Source: Bacteroidota bacterium
GTDB taxonomy: Bacteria; Bacteroidota; Bacteroidia; Chitinophagales; Chitinophagaceae
Assembly: GCA_023391015.1 (NCBI GenBank)
Contig: JAEWBT010000143.1
Location: 1-51,604, forward strand
Direction of reading: 5' to 3'
Length of the DNA stretch: 51,604 bases
Numbering within the stretch: position 1 is the first letter of the stretch; every line of letters begins with the position of its first letter. The notes beneath the pieces were generated by a model. That model made no database searches. It had not been told where the DNA came from and saw nothing but the letters and a program-made list of their open reading frames with translations. This document shows positions 32,059 to 41,551 of this stretch, one piece after another. Both the position numbers and the translations under genes were made by a program.

Positions 32059-33132
32059 ATGAAAAGAATTTTAAGTTTTTTAAGCGCCTCTTTGCTGTCG
32101 GCACCGCTGCTGGCGCAGGATTCTGCGGCTGCGCCCGCCCGTTTCACCTGGTCTGTTTTTGCGGATGTGTATTATTCTTATGATTTTAATCAGCCCCAAA
32201 ACCACGAAAAGCCGGCTTTTATCTACAACCACAAACGGCATAATGAAGTGGCCCTGAACCTCGGACTGGTGCAGGCGGCGTATCAAGACGAACAGCTGAG
32301 AGGCAACCTGGGGTTGCAGGTAGGCAACTACGCCGATTATAATTACGCCGCTGAACCGGGACTCCTCAAGCACATCTACCAGGCCAATGTAGGGGTAAGG
32401 CTTTCCGGAAAGCACGCCCTCTGGATAGACGCCGGCATCCTGCCGTCCCACATCGGTTATGAAAGCGCGATTTCTAAAGACAACTGGGCGCTCACCCGCA
32501 GCCTGATGGCCGAGAACTCGCCTTATTTTGAAACCGGCGCGAAGCTGAGCTATACCACGCCCAACGGCCAGTGGTTTTTGAGCGGACTGGTGCTCAACGG
32601 CTGGCAGCGCATCCAACGGATTGATGGCAACAACACCCCCGCTTTTGGCACACAACTCATTTACACGCCTTCTTCCAAAGCGCTGTTCAACTGGAGCACG
32701 TATGTAGGCAATGAGTCCCCGGATTCGGCAAAGCGCTGGCGGTTTTTCAACAATTTCTACACCGTGCTGCACCCCACCGAAAAGTGGGGCGTCACGCTTG
32801 CTTTTGATATTGGGGCCGAGCAGAAAGCGCCGGGCAACAACGGCCACAGCATCTGGTACACGCCCAATGCGGTGGTGCGCTACACCCCCAACGACCGCTG
32901 GGCTTTTGCGGCCCGCGCCGAGTATTACCGCGATGCCGACGGGGTGATTATGGGCACCCGAGATTTTGGGGTGTGGGGCGCTTCCGTAAACATAGACCGG
33001 AAAATAGGCGCCCACTGCTGGTGGCGCACCGAATTCCGGAATCTGGGCAGCTCCAATCCGCTTTTTTTCCGGAAAGGAACGCCGGTGGCCAAGGAGCCGG
33101 TTGCCACCACGTCGCTGGCCATTGCGTTTTAG
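32059..33132 (+). CDS. Outer-membrane beta-barrel porin (OmpL-like/BBP2)
   Basis: A 357-residue protein with a signal peptide (MKRILSFLSASLLSAPLLAQ) and a body of alternating short amphipathic strands with many Tyr/Trp girdle residues (SVFADVYYSYDFNQPQNH, NEVALNLGLVQAAY). It ends in SLAIAF, a C-terminal Phe as used by the Bam machinery. It fits the Bacteroidota putative beta-barrel porin-2 family, possibly a general diffusion pore. Substrate cannot be inferred. The 247-bp gap after it contains the inverted repeat CGCGCTTCGC (33147-33156) / GCGAAGCGCG (33260-33269) and a TTTCCGGAAA copy, but no gene. Confidence 0.85.
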   Translation: MKRILSFLSASLLSAPLLAQDSAAAPARFTWSVFADVYYSYDFNQPQNHEKPAFIYNHKRHNEVALNLGLVQAAYQDEQLRGNLGLQVGNYADYNYAAEPGLLKHIYQANVGVRLSGKHALWIDAGILPSHIGYESAISKDNWALTRSLMAENSPYFETGAKLSYTTPNGQWFLSGLVLNGWQRIQRIDGNNTPAFGTQLIYTPSSKALFNWSTYVGNESPDSAKRWRFFNNFYTVLHPTEKWGVTLAFDIGAEQKAPGNNGHSIWYTPNAVVRYTPNDRWAFAARAEYYRDADGVIMGTRDFGVWGASVNIDRKIGAHCWWRTEFRNLGSSNPLFFRKGTPVAKEPVATTSLAIAF

Positions 33133-33379
33133 CAAGCCATACTTTTCGCGCTTCGCTACCGGTTAAGAGGTGGTTACCAAAGGCAAAAAGCCGGCATTGG
33201 AAAAACCGAAAAGCGCCCCTTCTCGGCAGGACAAACCTGCTTTTTAACGCTTTTTAGGGGCGAAGCGCGGCTAAATAAAAGAGAAGGGCGGGCGGGTAGG
33301 TATTTTAGAGCCTATTTTTGAAGCCCAACTTTTTCCCTGTTTTTTTCCGGAAAAACGACTGCTTTTTCTTTCTTAGCCT

Positions 33380-36300
33380 ATGCGTTTTGTAGCCTTGCGA
33401 CCTTTGATAGGCCTTTCTTTTTGTGTTACCCTTTCCCAGTCAGGCTTTGCCCAGGCGCCGTTTCCAAAGTCCGGCTTGAGTGAAAATACCCTTCGGGGCG
33501 TCCGTCTGTACCGCGGCGGTAATACGGGCGCTGCTTTGCAATCTTTTGAGGCAGCTGCCAAAACGCCGCTTCCTCCCACGCCCGGCGACGAATTTTTCTA
33601 CGCCGATTTGCTTCAGGGATATGGACTCCTGGCTGGTATTAAAACCGAAGACTCTTTGCTGACGGCAAAAGCGGAAATGGCCTGGAATCAATCTGTGATG
33701 TCGCAAATGTTTCGCGACCGGATCGCTGCTGCCCTGAGCGAAGCTGCCTTTTATCGCGGCGACTGGGAAAAAACAGCGGAATATGGTGCGGCGGCAGGTT
33801 ACCAACATCACAGCAATGCCGAGCTGGCTACCATCAAATTCCGGACGGCCTACGCCTACCTGAACCAAAAAGAATTAGACAAAGCCGAGCCCTTGTTCCG
33901 CGCCATGAAAGGCGTGGAAGGGCCGTATAAGATTCCGGCCTATTACTATTATGGCTTGCTGGCCTATCAGCAAAACCGTTACGACGAAGCCCTGCGCAAC
34001 CTGCAACAGGTGGCCGACGAGCCGCGCTACCGCAGTACGGTTCCCTATTTCGTGGCCGAGCTGAAATACCTGAAAGGCGATAAGGAAGGCGCACTGAGCG
34101 ATGCAAAATCTTTGTTGGCAGCGCCGGAAAAAAGCTATTATCAGAAAGAACTGCAACTGCTGGCCGCACAGGTGCTGTATGATGAAGGCAAATACAGCGA
34201 GGCGCTGCCGTATTTTGAAGCCTACTATGACGCCGCCGACGCTCTGCGCCGCGAAACGCTCTACGAAATTGGCTACAGCTATTTTGCAACCAAAGCTTAC
34301 CCGCAGGCCATCTCCCGCCTCAAGCCGGTAACGGCGGGCGAAGATTCGCTGGCGCAGCTTTCGGCGGTGTTGCTCGGCGACGCGTATTTATTGAGCGGCG
34401 ACCGTGCTGGTGCCCGCGCGGCTTACACGCTGGCTTCGGGTCACGATTTTTTCCCCCAACTCCAACAAGCTTCCATGCTGAAAGCAGCCGCCCTGCTGTA
34501 CGAAGCGGGCCGCGATGGCGAGGCACAGCGCATCCTGGCACGCCGGAGCGAGCTGTATCCTGCTGCTGACGATGATGTGGAAGTGAAAAACCTGCGCGCT
34601 GCCATTGCGCTGCGGTCGGGGCAGTACCGCGCTGCGCTGGACGTGCTGGAAGGTCAAACAGCCGCGCCGCGTTATACTGCTATCATGCAACGGGCGAGTT
34701 ATGGCTTGGGCGTGCAACAACTGCAATTGGGCGAGTTGGCCGGAGCTGAAAACCTGCTGCGCCGTTCGCTTTCGTTTGGCGAGAATGGCCGCTACAAAGC
34801 AGCCGCTTCGTTCTGGCTTTCGGAAACCGCATACCGGCTGGGCCACTATGAAGATGCTGTTCGCTATGCCGATGCATATCTGAGTCAAATTTCCGGAATT
34901 TCCCGGCCCATTACTGGCGCGGAAGTGTCGCCTGCGGCTGCGGAATTAACGAAAGGGTATGCCTTGCTGGCGTTGAAAGATTACACCGGCGCACAAAGCG
35001 CTTTTGCGCTTGCGAAAAGGGGAGGCGGGGCGATAGCTGCGAACGCCGCCATCCGCGAAGCCGACGCCGCGCTGATGCAACGGAATTTCGCCCAGGCCCA
35101 ACAGCTTTACCAGCAAGCATCTACACTACCAAAGGAAGAAGAAGATTACGCCTTGCTGCAACAGGCTACTTTGCTGGGTTTGCAGGGCAAGTTGGGGGAG
35201 AAACAGCAGCTGCTGCAACAGATTTACAACCGCGTACCCACCTCGCTCTACGCCGCCGAAGCGCGGTATGAAGCGGGCCTCAACCTGATTGGTCAAAACA
35301 AATACCGCGATGCCGTTGCTGTTCTCACACCGCTCACCGCAGGCACGCCGTTTGCATCCAAAGCGTATTTACGGCTTGGTTATAGCCAGGCTGAGCTGAA
35401 CGATACCAAAGCCGCCATCGCTGCCTATACCCGCGTTTTGGAAATCGCGCCCGGTACTGCCGACGCGCAAGCGGCCCTGGAAGCCCTGCGCGGCATTTAC
35501 ACCGAAGCTGGTCAGCCTGATGCCTATGCCGCCCTCGTGGCTAAAATCGGGGCGGGGAATGGCGCGAGCGGCGTGGATTCGGTTTTCTACACCGCTGCCG
35601 AAACCCAGTTTGCTGCCAACAAATTTGACAAAGCCGCTACGGCCTACGAAGACTATTTAACCCGCTACCCGGAAGGCAGCTTTGCACCCAAAGCGGCTTT
35701 TTATGGCGCACAGAGCTACGACCGTATTCGCAATTATGCTTCGGCGCGCCGCCTCTACGAAAAAGTTTTAACCTATCCGGCCAACGAGTTTACCGCCCAG
35801 GCCGCCCAGCGCCTCGCCGTGCTGGCCTCGCAGGATTCCGACACGGCAGCCGCCCAGCGTGCCTACGAAGCTTTGCTGGCCAACGCAACCAGTCCCGTTC
35901 AAACTCAACAGGCACAGCTTGGGCTCTTGCGCATTTACAGTCAGCAGGATAATTATGAAGCCGTAACACCGCTGGCGGATTCGTTATTGCAAAATGCGAC
36001 GCTGGATGCAGCCACCAAAACCCAGGTGGCTCTTTATCGCGCCAACGCCGCTGCCGGAACGGGCAACACGGCAACCGCACTGCGCTATTGGGAACAAAGC
36101 AAAAACAGCAAATTGCCTGCCGTGAGTGCCGAAGCAAGCTACCACCTGGCTGCTGCTGCTTTGGGAGAAGGATCGCTTTCCAAAGCGGAAAGTACCGCTA
36201 TGGCTGCCATTCGTATTAGCGGCGCACCGGAGTGGTGGAACGTGAAATCCTACATGATTCTGGCCGAAGTGTTTCGCCAGCAAAAAGATTACTTCAATGC

Positions 36301-36424
36301 CCGCGCCACGTTGGAAAGTATTGTAAAGAACGCCAAAAACGCGGAGTTGAAAGCAGAAGCCAAAGCGCAACTGGAACGCGTCGTTGCGGAAGAAAAAACA
36401 TCTAAACCCACCAAAGGAAAATGA
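33380..36424 (+). CDS. Large periplasmic TPR protein
   Basis: A 1,014-residue protein with a signal peptide (MRFVALRPLIGLSFCVTLSQSGFAQ) and tetratricopeptide repeats over almost its whole length (about residues 35-1,000). Typical units are AELATIKFRTAYAYLNQKEL and ARYEAGLNLIGQNKYRDAVA. It should be a helical scaffold in the periplasm or on the outer membrane. Its stop overlaps the next start (ATGA at 36421-36424), so it is translationally coupled to the barrel protein that follows and probably forms a complex with it. Confidence 0.88.
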   Translation: MRFVALRPLIGLSFCVTLSQSGFAQAPFPKSGLSENTLRGVRLYRGGNTGAALQSFEAAAKTPLPPTPGDEFFYADLLQGYGLLAGIKTEDSLLTAKAEMAWNQSVMSQMFRDRIAAALSEAAFYRGDWEKTAEYGAAAGYQHHSNAELATIKFRTAYAYLNQKELDKAEPLFRAMKGVEGPYKIPAYYYYGLLAYQQNRYDEALRNLQQVADEPRYRSTVPYFVAELKYLKGDKEGALSDAKSLLAAPEKSYYQKELQLLAAQVLYDEGKYSEALPYFEAYYDAADALRRETLYEIGYSYFATKAYPQAISRLKPVTAGEDSLAQLSAVLLGDAYLLSGDRAGARAAYTLASGHDFFPQLQQASMLKAAALLYEAGRDGEAQRILARRSELYPAADDDVEVKNLRAAIALRSGQYRAALDVLEGQTAAPRYTAIMQRASYGLGVQQLQLGELAGAENLLRRSLSFGENGRYKAAASFWLSETAYRLGHYEDAVRYADAYLSQISGISRPITGAEVSPAAAELTKGYALLALKDYTGAQSAFALAKRGGGAIAANAAIREADAALMQRNFAQAQQLYQQASTLPKEEEDYALLQQATLLGLQGKLGEKQQLLQQIYNRVPTSLYAAEARYEAGLNLIGQNKYRDAVAVLTPLTAGTPFASKAYLRLGYSQAELNDTKAAIAAYTRVLEIAPGTADAQAALEALRGIYTEAGQPDAYAALVAKIGAGNGASGVDSVFYTAAETQFAANKFDKAATAYEDYLTRYPEGSFAPKAAFYGAQSYDRIRNYASARRLYEKVLTYPANEFTAQAAQRLAVLASQDSDTAAAQRAYEALLANATSPVQTQQAQLGLLRIYSQQDNYEAVTPLADSLLQNATLDAATKTQVALYRANAAAGTGNTATALRYWEQSKNSKLPAVSAEASYHLAAAALGEGSLSKAESTAMAAIRISGAPEWWNVKSYMILAEVFRQQKDYFNARATLESIVKNAKNAELKAEAKAQLERVVAEEKTSKPTKGK

Positions 36425-38064
36425 GGCACAGCACCCTTGCCCCGATATTTTGTGCAGGATTGCTTTTCTGCGTCCAACAGGCATCGGCCCAGCGCCCCAC
36501 AGCACCCAAATCGACTTCCCGCGACAGCATCAAGAACGCCACGGTTTCGGTGTATCAAACTTACCAGCCGGAGCTGAAACCGGTTTACAAGCCGCTCGTA
36601 ACGCCCTCGGTGCCGGAGCCGGATACCACTACGTTTGCCCAGCGCTACAACGTAACCCCGGAAGCGGCTGCGCTGCCGTATTATCCCATTCCCATCCGTC
36701 CGCTGGCCCTGCAAAAAGACAGTGCGACAATGGAGAAAGAAGACTACATCAGCGCCGGTGGCGGCAACCGGGCTACATTTATGCTGGAAGGCGCCACCTC
36801 GCGGATCCGGGGCGAAAATCTATCGTCGGTGCTTTCGCTGCGCCACGTTCAGCAGGCCGACGACCGCATCCAGAATTTGCGTTACAACGAAACCAGCGGC
36901 GCTTACTCCCTGAAAACCCTCACCGGCATTGGGCAGTTGGAAGGCGTTGTGGATGCCAAACGCAACAGTTATGGCGATTATGCCTTTAACGACAGGCGCA
37001 CGCCAGTGGATCTCGGCATGCGCACCTACTATGGCTTTGGGGCGATGGCTGCGTTGGATATTACCTCCAATCAAGTGCTGAACGGACTGCGGCCACAGGT
37101 GGGTTTCCGGTATTTCAACGGTCCGGCAGTAGGCAGCGAAGCTACCTTTCACGCCGAAGTGCCCTTGATTGCGGAGCCCGGCAACGGCGTACGTATTGAA
37201 GTGATTCCGGCAGTGAATTTCACTACCGTGAGCCTGCCGAGCGGCACGGGTTACAACAACCTGCACACCCTTACCACAGCGCTCGTTTTTGACCAACCCA
37301 AATTTTTATTTCGCGCCGGAGTGATTCCGGCTTATGTGCAGGATGAAGGCTTGCGGGTACTGCCCGATCTGGCCCTGACCTACCGGGTGATTCCCCAAAA
37401 AACGTCTTTTGAGATTGGCTGGAAAGGTCGGGTGGTGCAGAACCGCTATGAGGAGTTGGCGGAACAAAATCCATATTTAAACACCTACGCGATTGGGCAA
37501 ACGGAAAGCCGCGAAGCCTACGCCGAAGTGGCAACCAAGGTGGGGCAAAACCTGTCGCTTTCGGTGCGTGGCAGTTACTGGGACTGGAAGGCCATTCCGC
37601 TGTTCGTAAACGATTATACCAACGCCAACCGCGCTGGTTTCAACCTGCAATTTGAGAACGCCAAGGCGGCCATGATTCAGGCGCGGGTGCGCTACGCCAT
37701 TGGCGAAACCCTGCAAGTGGGCGCTTTTACCCAACTGACCAATTATTTTCCGGAAATCCTGCCGCAGTTATGGCATCTGCCCGCCGTACGCTTTGGGGCC
37801 GACGCTCATTTCCGGCCGGTAGAGCCGTTGCAAATCAGCGGGCTGTTCTCGTTTGCGGATGGCATTCATGCTGTGGGACCTGTAGGGGAGAATTTGTCTT
37901 TAAAGCCACTTGCTGATTTGAGCGGACGGATTGCTTACCGATTCATCCCCCAGTGGACGGTTTGGGTGGCGGGCACCAACTTGCTGGATATCCGCAACGA
38001 GCGCTATTATGGGTATCAGGCGATTGGTCGGGGCATTGCCGCCGGTTTGAAAGTAGATTTGTAA
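36421..38064 (+). CDS. Outer-membrane beta-barrel protein coupled to the TPR protein
   Basis: A 547-residue protein with a signal peptide (MRHSTLAPIFCAGLLFCVQQASAQ). A proline-rich linker follows (residues 45-85: PELKPVYKPLVTPSVPEPD), then a TonB-receptor-like barrel without a recognisable plug, ending in RGIAAGLKVDL. The architecture, barrel plus proline-rich N-terminus directly after a TPR gene, recurs in Bacteroidota, but I know of no assigned function. The linker may reach through the peptidoglycan to the TPR partner; that is inference. Confidence 0.8.
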   Translation: MRHSTLAPIFCAGLLFCVQQASAQRPTAPKSTSRDSIKNATVSVYQTYQPELKPVYKPLVTPSVPEPDTTTFAQRYNVTPEAAALPYYPIPIRPLALQKDSATMEKEDYISAGGGNRATFMLEGATSRIRGENLSSVLSLRHVQQADDRIQNLRYNETSGAYSLKTLTGIGQLEGVVDAKRNSYGDYAFNDRRTPVDLGMRTYYGFGAMAALDITSNQVLNGLRPQVGFRYFNGPAVGSEATFHAEVPLIAEPGNGVRIEVIPAVNFTTVSLPSGTGYNNLHTLTTALVFDQPKFLFRAGVIPAYVQDEGLRVLPDLALTYRVIPQKTSFEIGWKGRVVQNRYEELAEQNPYLNTYAIGQTESREAYAEVATKVGQNLSLSVRGSYWDWKAIPLFVNDYTNANRAGFNLQFENAKAAMIQARVRYAIGETLQVGAFTQLTNYFPEILPQLWHLPAVRFGADAHFRPVEPLQISGLFSFADGIHAVGPVGENLSLKPLADLSGRIAYRFIPQWTVWVAGTNLLDIRNERYYGYQAIGRGIAAGLKVDL

Positions 38065-38122
38065 AAGGGAAAAGGCACCTGCCGGCTTACCTTTACAACC
38101 CTTCTTTTTTCTTTCTCTACAA

Positions 38123-39037
38123 ATGGATATCGCAAAATACATTGGCCTGTACCTGCTGAAAAACAAGTTTTGTTACCTGCATGGACTGGGCAACCTTCAA
38201 ATCCTGAAAACGCCCCCGGTTCAAAACGGCGACACACTCTCGGCACCCGGTTACGAAATTGTGTTGCTACCCGCTGGCTCTATTGACGACAACCTGGCCA
38301 ACTTTATTGCTACAGCCGAGCAAACGAGCATCGCTAAGGCTTCTACCGAAATCCGCAGCTTTGTTGATAATGCGCGCGTCGAACTGGCCGCCGGTCGGCA
38401 GGTGGTGATTCCGGCAATCGGACATTTTGCTTCGCAAAACGGCAAAACCATCTTTGTTGCTGACCCTTCTTTTTCCTACACGCCGGCTGCCATCCCAACG
38501 CTGAAAATGAGCAAGCGGCTGGAAGAAGCACCTTCATTTAAACTCACCACGCCGGAAGAAGATTCGGCCAGCAACCGGGGAAGCTCGCTGAACATGACCA
38601 AAATCTGGCTCATTATATTAGCCGCTGCAGGACTGATCGGAATTATCATTCTAGTCTCGCGCTTTTTGGTGAAGGACCGGGCCGAAGCACCCGCTGAACC
38701 GGCGCCGGTAGCCACGCCGGTAGCCGTGCCGGTTGATACCGTGGCGCAGCCCCTCGACAGCCTGACGCCAACACCTGCTGCTGTGCCTCCGGCAGCGGCC
38801 TCCGCCAGCGCCTCTGGTATGCAGATTGTGCTGCGGTCTTACCCTACACAGGCGGCCGCCGAAAAGCGCCAACGCCAATTGAAAAGCACACCACTCGGTG
38901 AATCCGTTGCGGTAGTGGCGCAGGATTCTTCCAACTATCTGGTGGTGATTCCTTACACCGGTGCACTTTCGGATTCCACCCGTGTCCTGGACAGCCTCAG
39001 CCGCGTGTATGGCAACCGCGCGACACTGCGCCGATAA
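38123..39037 (+). CDS. HU-CCDC81 and SPOR domain protein
   Basis: A 304-residue single-pass membrane protein. N-terminal residues 1-135 match the prokaryotic HU-CCDC81 domains (IAKYIGLYLLKNKFCYLHGL, VVIPAIGHFASQNGKTIF), a HU-like fold. One membrane helix lies near residues 163-182 (IWLIILAAAGLIGIIILVSRF). A Pro/Ala-rich linker leads to a C-terminal SPOR domain (residues 232-304), which binds denuded peptidoglycan at division sites. The layout places the HU-like part in the cytoplasm and SPOR in the periplasm, so it could link nucleoid or cytoplasmic partners to the septum. A -7-like TACCTTTA sits near 38090. Confidence 0.88.
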   Translation: MDIAKYIGLYLLKNKFCYLHGLGNLQILKTPPVQNGDTLSAPGYEIVLLPAGSIDDNLANFIATAEQTSIAKASTEIRSFVDNARVELAAGRQVVIPAIGHFASQNGKTIFVADPSFSYTPAAIPTLKMSKRLEEAPSFKLTTPEEDSASNRGSSLNMTKIWLIILAAAGLIGIIILVSRFLVKDRAEAPAEPAPVATPVAVPVDTVAQPLDSLTPTPAAVPPAAASASASGMQIVLRSYPTQAAAEKRQRQLKSTPLGESVAVVAQDSSNYLVVIPYTGALSDSTRVLDSLSRVYGNRATLRR

Positions 39038-39074
39038 GCCCGATTTTTCGGAAATTTCCGGAAATATTACCCAG

Positions 39075-39116
39075 AAATTAAGGGAAGCTTTCTTAACCGA
39101 AGGCTTCCCTTAATTT
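39075..39116. terminator. Bidirectional terminator overlapping the end of the YkgJ gene
   Basis: AAATTAAGGGAAGC (39075-39088) pairs with GCTTCCCTTAATTT (39103-39116), a 14-bp stem, followed by T-runs on the plus strand. The right half encodes the last codons of the convergent minus-strand gene (stop at 39093-39095). Confidence 0.85.
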
Positions 39117-39566
39117 TTCGAGCACGCTATAAGTAATGGGACAGAATGTACTGTTTTTAAGCGTCAGGGGAATGCGTTTTAAAACCACATCTTCATCGGT
39201 GTAGGGAAAACGGCGGCAGTCGGACGGACGGTGCTCGTAGATGCTGCACGCGTTGTCATCACCCAAAAACGGGCACGGCTCGCTGCGCAATACATAGTCG
39301 TTGTCTTCATCAAGGCGCAGGTAGCGGGCTACCAGTTCGCCTTCTTTCAGGCGCAGGTGTTTGGCGATGCGTTTGATGTCGGGTTGTTTAAACCGCGGCG
39401 AGTAATTCTTGCAACAAGCGGCGCAGGAAAGGCAATCTATCTTTTCAAACGCCTCTTCCGTGAGGCGTGGTAGGACGGCTAAAATCTTATTCTTCGGGCC
39501 TTTCTCCAACACCCGCCGGTAGGCTTTCTGATGTTCCAGCGCGCGCTTTTTCCAATCGGCATTCAT
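39093..39566 (-). CDS. YkgJ-family cysteine cluster protein
   Basis: About 157 residues with the YkgJ (UPF0153) cysteine pattern: CLSCAACC in the first half, then CPFL, CSIY, CRRFPY, and a last CPI. These Cys probably bind zinc or an Fe-S cluster; the function of the family is unclear. A Met six residues further upstream (39584) is possible, but MNADWKKRALEHQ is the usual start. The 3' end lies inside a terminator hairpin shared with the HU-SPOR gene. Confidence 0.88.
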   Translation of the reverse strand: MNADWKKRALEHQKAYRRVLEKGPKNKILAVLPRLTEEAFEKIDCLSCAACCKNYSPRFKQPDIKRIAKHLRLKEGELVARYLRLDEDNDYVLRSEPCPFLGDDNACSIYEHRPSDCRRFPYTDEDVVLKRIPLTLKNSTFCPITYSVLEKLREAFG

Positions 39567-39602
39567 ACAAAAAGAAGGTGGCAAATTTGGGGAATAAAAC
39601 GA

Positions 39603-39628
39603 AAGAACGCGCCATGAGGCGCGTTCTT
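39603..39628 (-). terminator. Terminator after parB
   Basis: AAGAACGCGCC (39603-39613) and GGCGCGTTCTT (39618-39628) form an 11-bp stem with a 4-nt loop, followed by a T-rich tract on the minus strand. The core GAACGCGCC/GGCGCGTTC recurs at 46219-46240. Confidence 0.8.
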
Positions 39629-39661
39629 ACAGAAAAATTTATATCGTTTTTTATCGCTCGC

Positions 39662-40612
39662 TCACAGCTTCAGCTTATCCAGAATCCGCTCCAAATCCTC
39701 GTCGTTGTAGAACTCAATGTTGATGGTCCCTTTGCCGTTTTTCTTCCGGTCGAGGCGCACTTTAGTAGAAAAATGCGAGCTGATGCTGTCCTGAATGCGG
39801 CGGTACACGGGCGACAGTGGTTGCTGCGGCGCGGCGGTTGAGCCAGAACCAGCGCTTTCCGGCTTGTCGGTAGAAAGGTTTTTCACCAGCGCTTCCGTCT
39901 GGCGCACCGAAAGACCTTTTTCCAGCGTTTCCCGGAAAGCATACAACTGTTGGTCCACATGCTCCAGTCCAATGAGGGCGCGGGCGTGCCCCATGCTCAG
40001 AGAGCCATCCCGAACGGCCTTTTGCACGTCGGGCGGCAGGCGCAGTAATCGCAGGTAGTTGGCCACGGTACTGCGTTCTTTTTTCATCCGCTCGGCCACC
40101 AATTCCTGCGTCAGGCCTACTTCGTCCATCAGACGCTTATAGGAAAGAGCGATTTCAATGGCATTGAGATTTTCCCGTTGCAGGTTTTCCAGCAACGCCA
40201 TTTCCAGCAAACCTTGGTCGTCGGCCGTGCGGATATACGCCGGAATATCGCGGATGCCAGCCATCTTAGACGCGCGCCAGCGGCGCTCGCCGGCAATCAG
40301 CATATAGCGACCATTGGTAAGGCGGGCCACTGTAATGGGCTGTACGATGTCGTGCAACGCAATGGAGTCGGCCAGTTCCTGTAACGCCTGCTCGTCAAAA
40401 TCGCGGCGTGGTTGCTTGGGGTTTGGGTCAATTGCATCCACCGGCACGCGGAACGTTCCGGCAGCCACCGGCGAAGTGGCTACCAGGGGCGCGCTGGCCA
40501 GCGGTGGCGCGTCCACCGAGGTACGCAGGTCTTCATCGATGTTGGAAAGCAGGGCCCGAATGCCTTTGCCGAGCGCCTGTTTGCCCTTCGTGTTTGGATT
40601 AGGAGTTGCCAT
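39662..40612 (-). CDS. parB: Chromosome-partitioning protein ParB
   Basis: A 316-residue CTP-dependent DNA clamp. The N-terminal CTPase domain has LIAGERRWRA (about residues 104-113) and ALLENLQRENLN. The helix-turn-helix follows (LTQELVAERMKKERSTVANYLRLLRLP). The C-terminal dimerisation part (TKVRLDRKKNGKGTINIEFYN) is typical. It loads at parS and spreads, working with ParA to move origins. Its ATG overlaps the parA 3' end by 14 bp. The likely binding sites are the half-site array at 41552-41591. Confidence 0.96.
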   Translation of the reverse strand: MATPNPNTKGKQALGKGIRALLSNIDEDLRTSVDAPPLASAPLVATSPVAAGTFRVPVDAIDPNPKQPRRDFDEQALQELADSIALHDIVQPITVARLTNGRYMLIAGERRWRASKMAGIRDIPAYIRTADDQGLLEMALLENLQRENLNAIEIALSYKRLMDEVGLTQELVAERMKKERSTVANYLRLLRLPPDVQKAVRDGSLSMGHARALIGLEHVDQQLYAFRETLEKGLSVRQTEALVKNLSTDKPESAGSGSTAAPQQPLSPVYRRIQDSISSHFSTKVRLDRKKNGKGTINIEFYNDEDLERILDKLKL

Positions 40613-41420
40613 GACCAGCTGCGTCGAAGACCGTGTCTTCAGTTTTGGTTGGCGTCAGGTTGTTCTTTTGGAGAATTTCCTTTGCCAGGTTAAGATAGTT
40701 GATGGCACCGGTGCTGTCGGCGTCATACATCAGAGCCGGTTTGCCAAACGAAGGCGCTTCGCCCAGCCGGGTGTTGCGGTGGATGATGGTGTTGAAAACC
40801 ATATCGCCAAAGTGGGCTTTGATTTCTTCCACAACCTGATTGCTCAAACGCAGGCGACCGTCGTACATCGTCATTAAAATCCCTTCAATCTCCAGACTGG
40901 CGTTGATGCGTGTTTGGACAATCTTAATCGTGTTCAGCAACTTACCAAGCCCTTCGAGGGCGAAATACTCGCACTGCACCGGAATCACCACGCTGTCGGC
41001 GGCGGTCAGGGCATTCACGGTAATGAGGCCCAGCGACGGCGAACAATCAATAATGATAAAATCAAAATCGGCCTGCACGGTTTGCAGCGCATTGCGCAAT
41101 ACCTGTTCGCGGCGCGGGTGGTTGATGAGTTCGATTTCAGCGCCCACCAGGTCGAGGTGAGACGGAATTAAAAACAGATTGGGGGTTTCGGTTTCCAGAA
41201 TGATATTGGAAGCCGGCACCTCGTTCACCATCGCGTCGTAGAGCGAATGGCTTACGTCGCGCAGGTCAAAGCCATTGCCGGTGGTGCTGTTGGCCTGCGG
41301 GTCGGCATCCACCAGCAGGGTTTTATACTCCAATATGGCAAGCGAAGCTGCCAGATTAATGGCGGTTGTGGTTTTGCCCACACCTCCCTTCTGATTGGCG
41401 ACTGCAATAATTTTAGCCAT
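40599..41420 (-). CDS. parA: Chromosome-partitioning ATPase ParA (Soj)
   Basis: A 273-residue deviant Walker A ATPase: KGGVGKTTTAINLA (residues 11-24), LVDADPQANST, and DFDFIIIDCSPSLG. It binds DNA non-specifically when ATP-bound and is displaced by ParB. It is the first gene of the parAB operon. The 330-bp upstream gap holds four parS-like half-sites and a TTTCCGGAAA copy near 41741, downstream of the next gene. Confidence 0.97.
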   Translation of the reverse strand: MAKIIAVANQKGGVGKTTTAINLAASLAILEYKTLLVDADPQANSTTGNGFDLRDVSHSLYDAMVNEVPASNIILETETPNLFLIPSHLDLVGAEIELINHPRREQVLRNALQTVQADFDFIIIDCSPSLGLITVNALTAADSVVIPVQCEYFALEGLGKLLNTIKIVQTRINASLEIEGILMTMYDGRLRLSNQVVEEIKAHFGDMVFNTIIHRNTRLGEAPSFGKPALMYDADSTGAINYLNLAKEILQKNNLTPTKTEDTVFDAAGHGNS

Positions 41421-41551
41421 TGTTGATAGGAAAAATATCCGGCCTGCCGGGGACTAAGCAGGGTTTAAATTAAGACTCTTCTGTTGTTCTTGGTAAATCG
41501 CCACCCAGAAAATGGTTGTGGGATACTTGAAAATCGCTCCGGAAAGGATGA

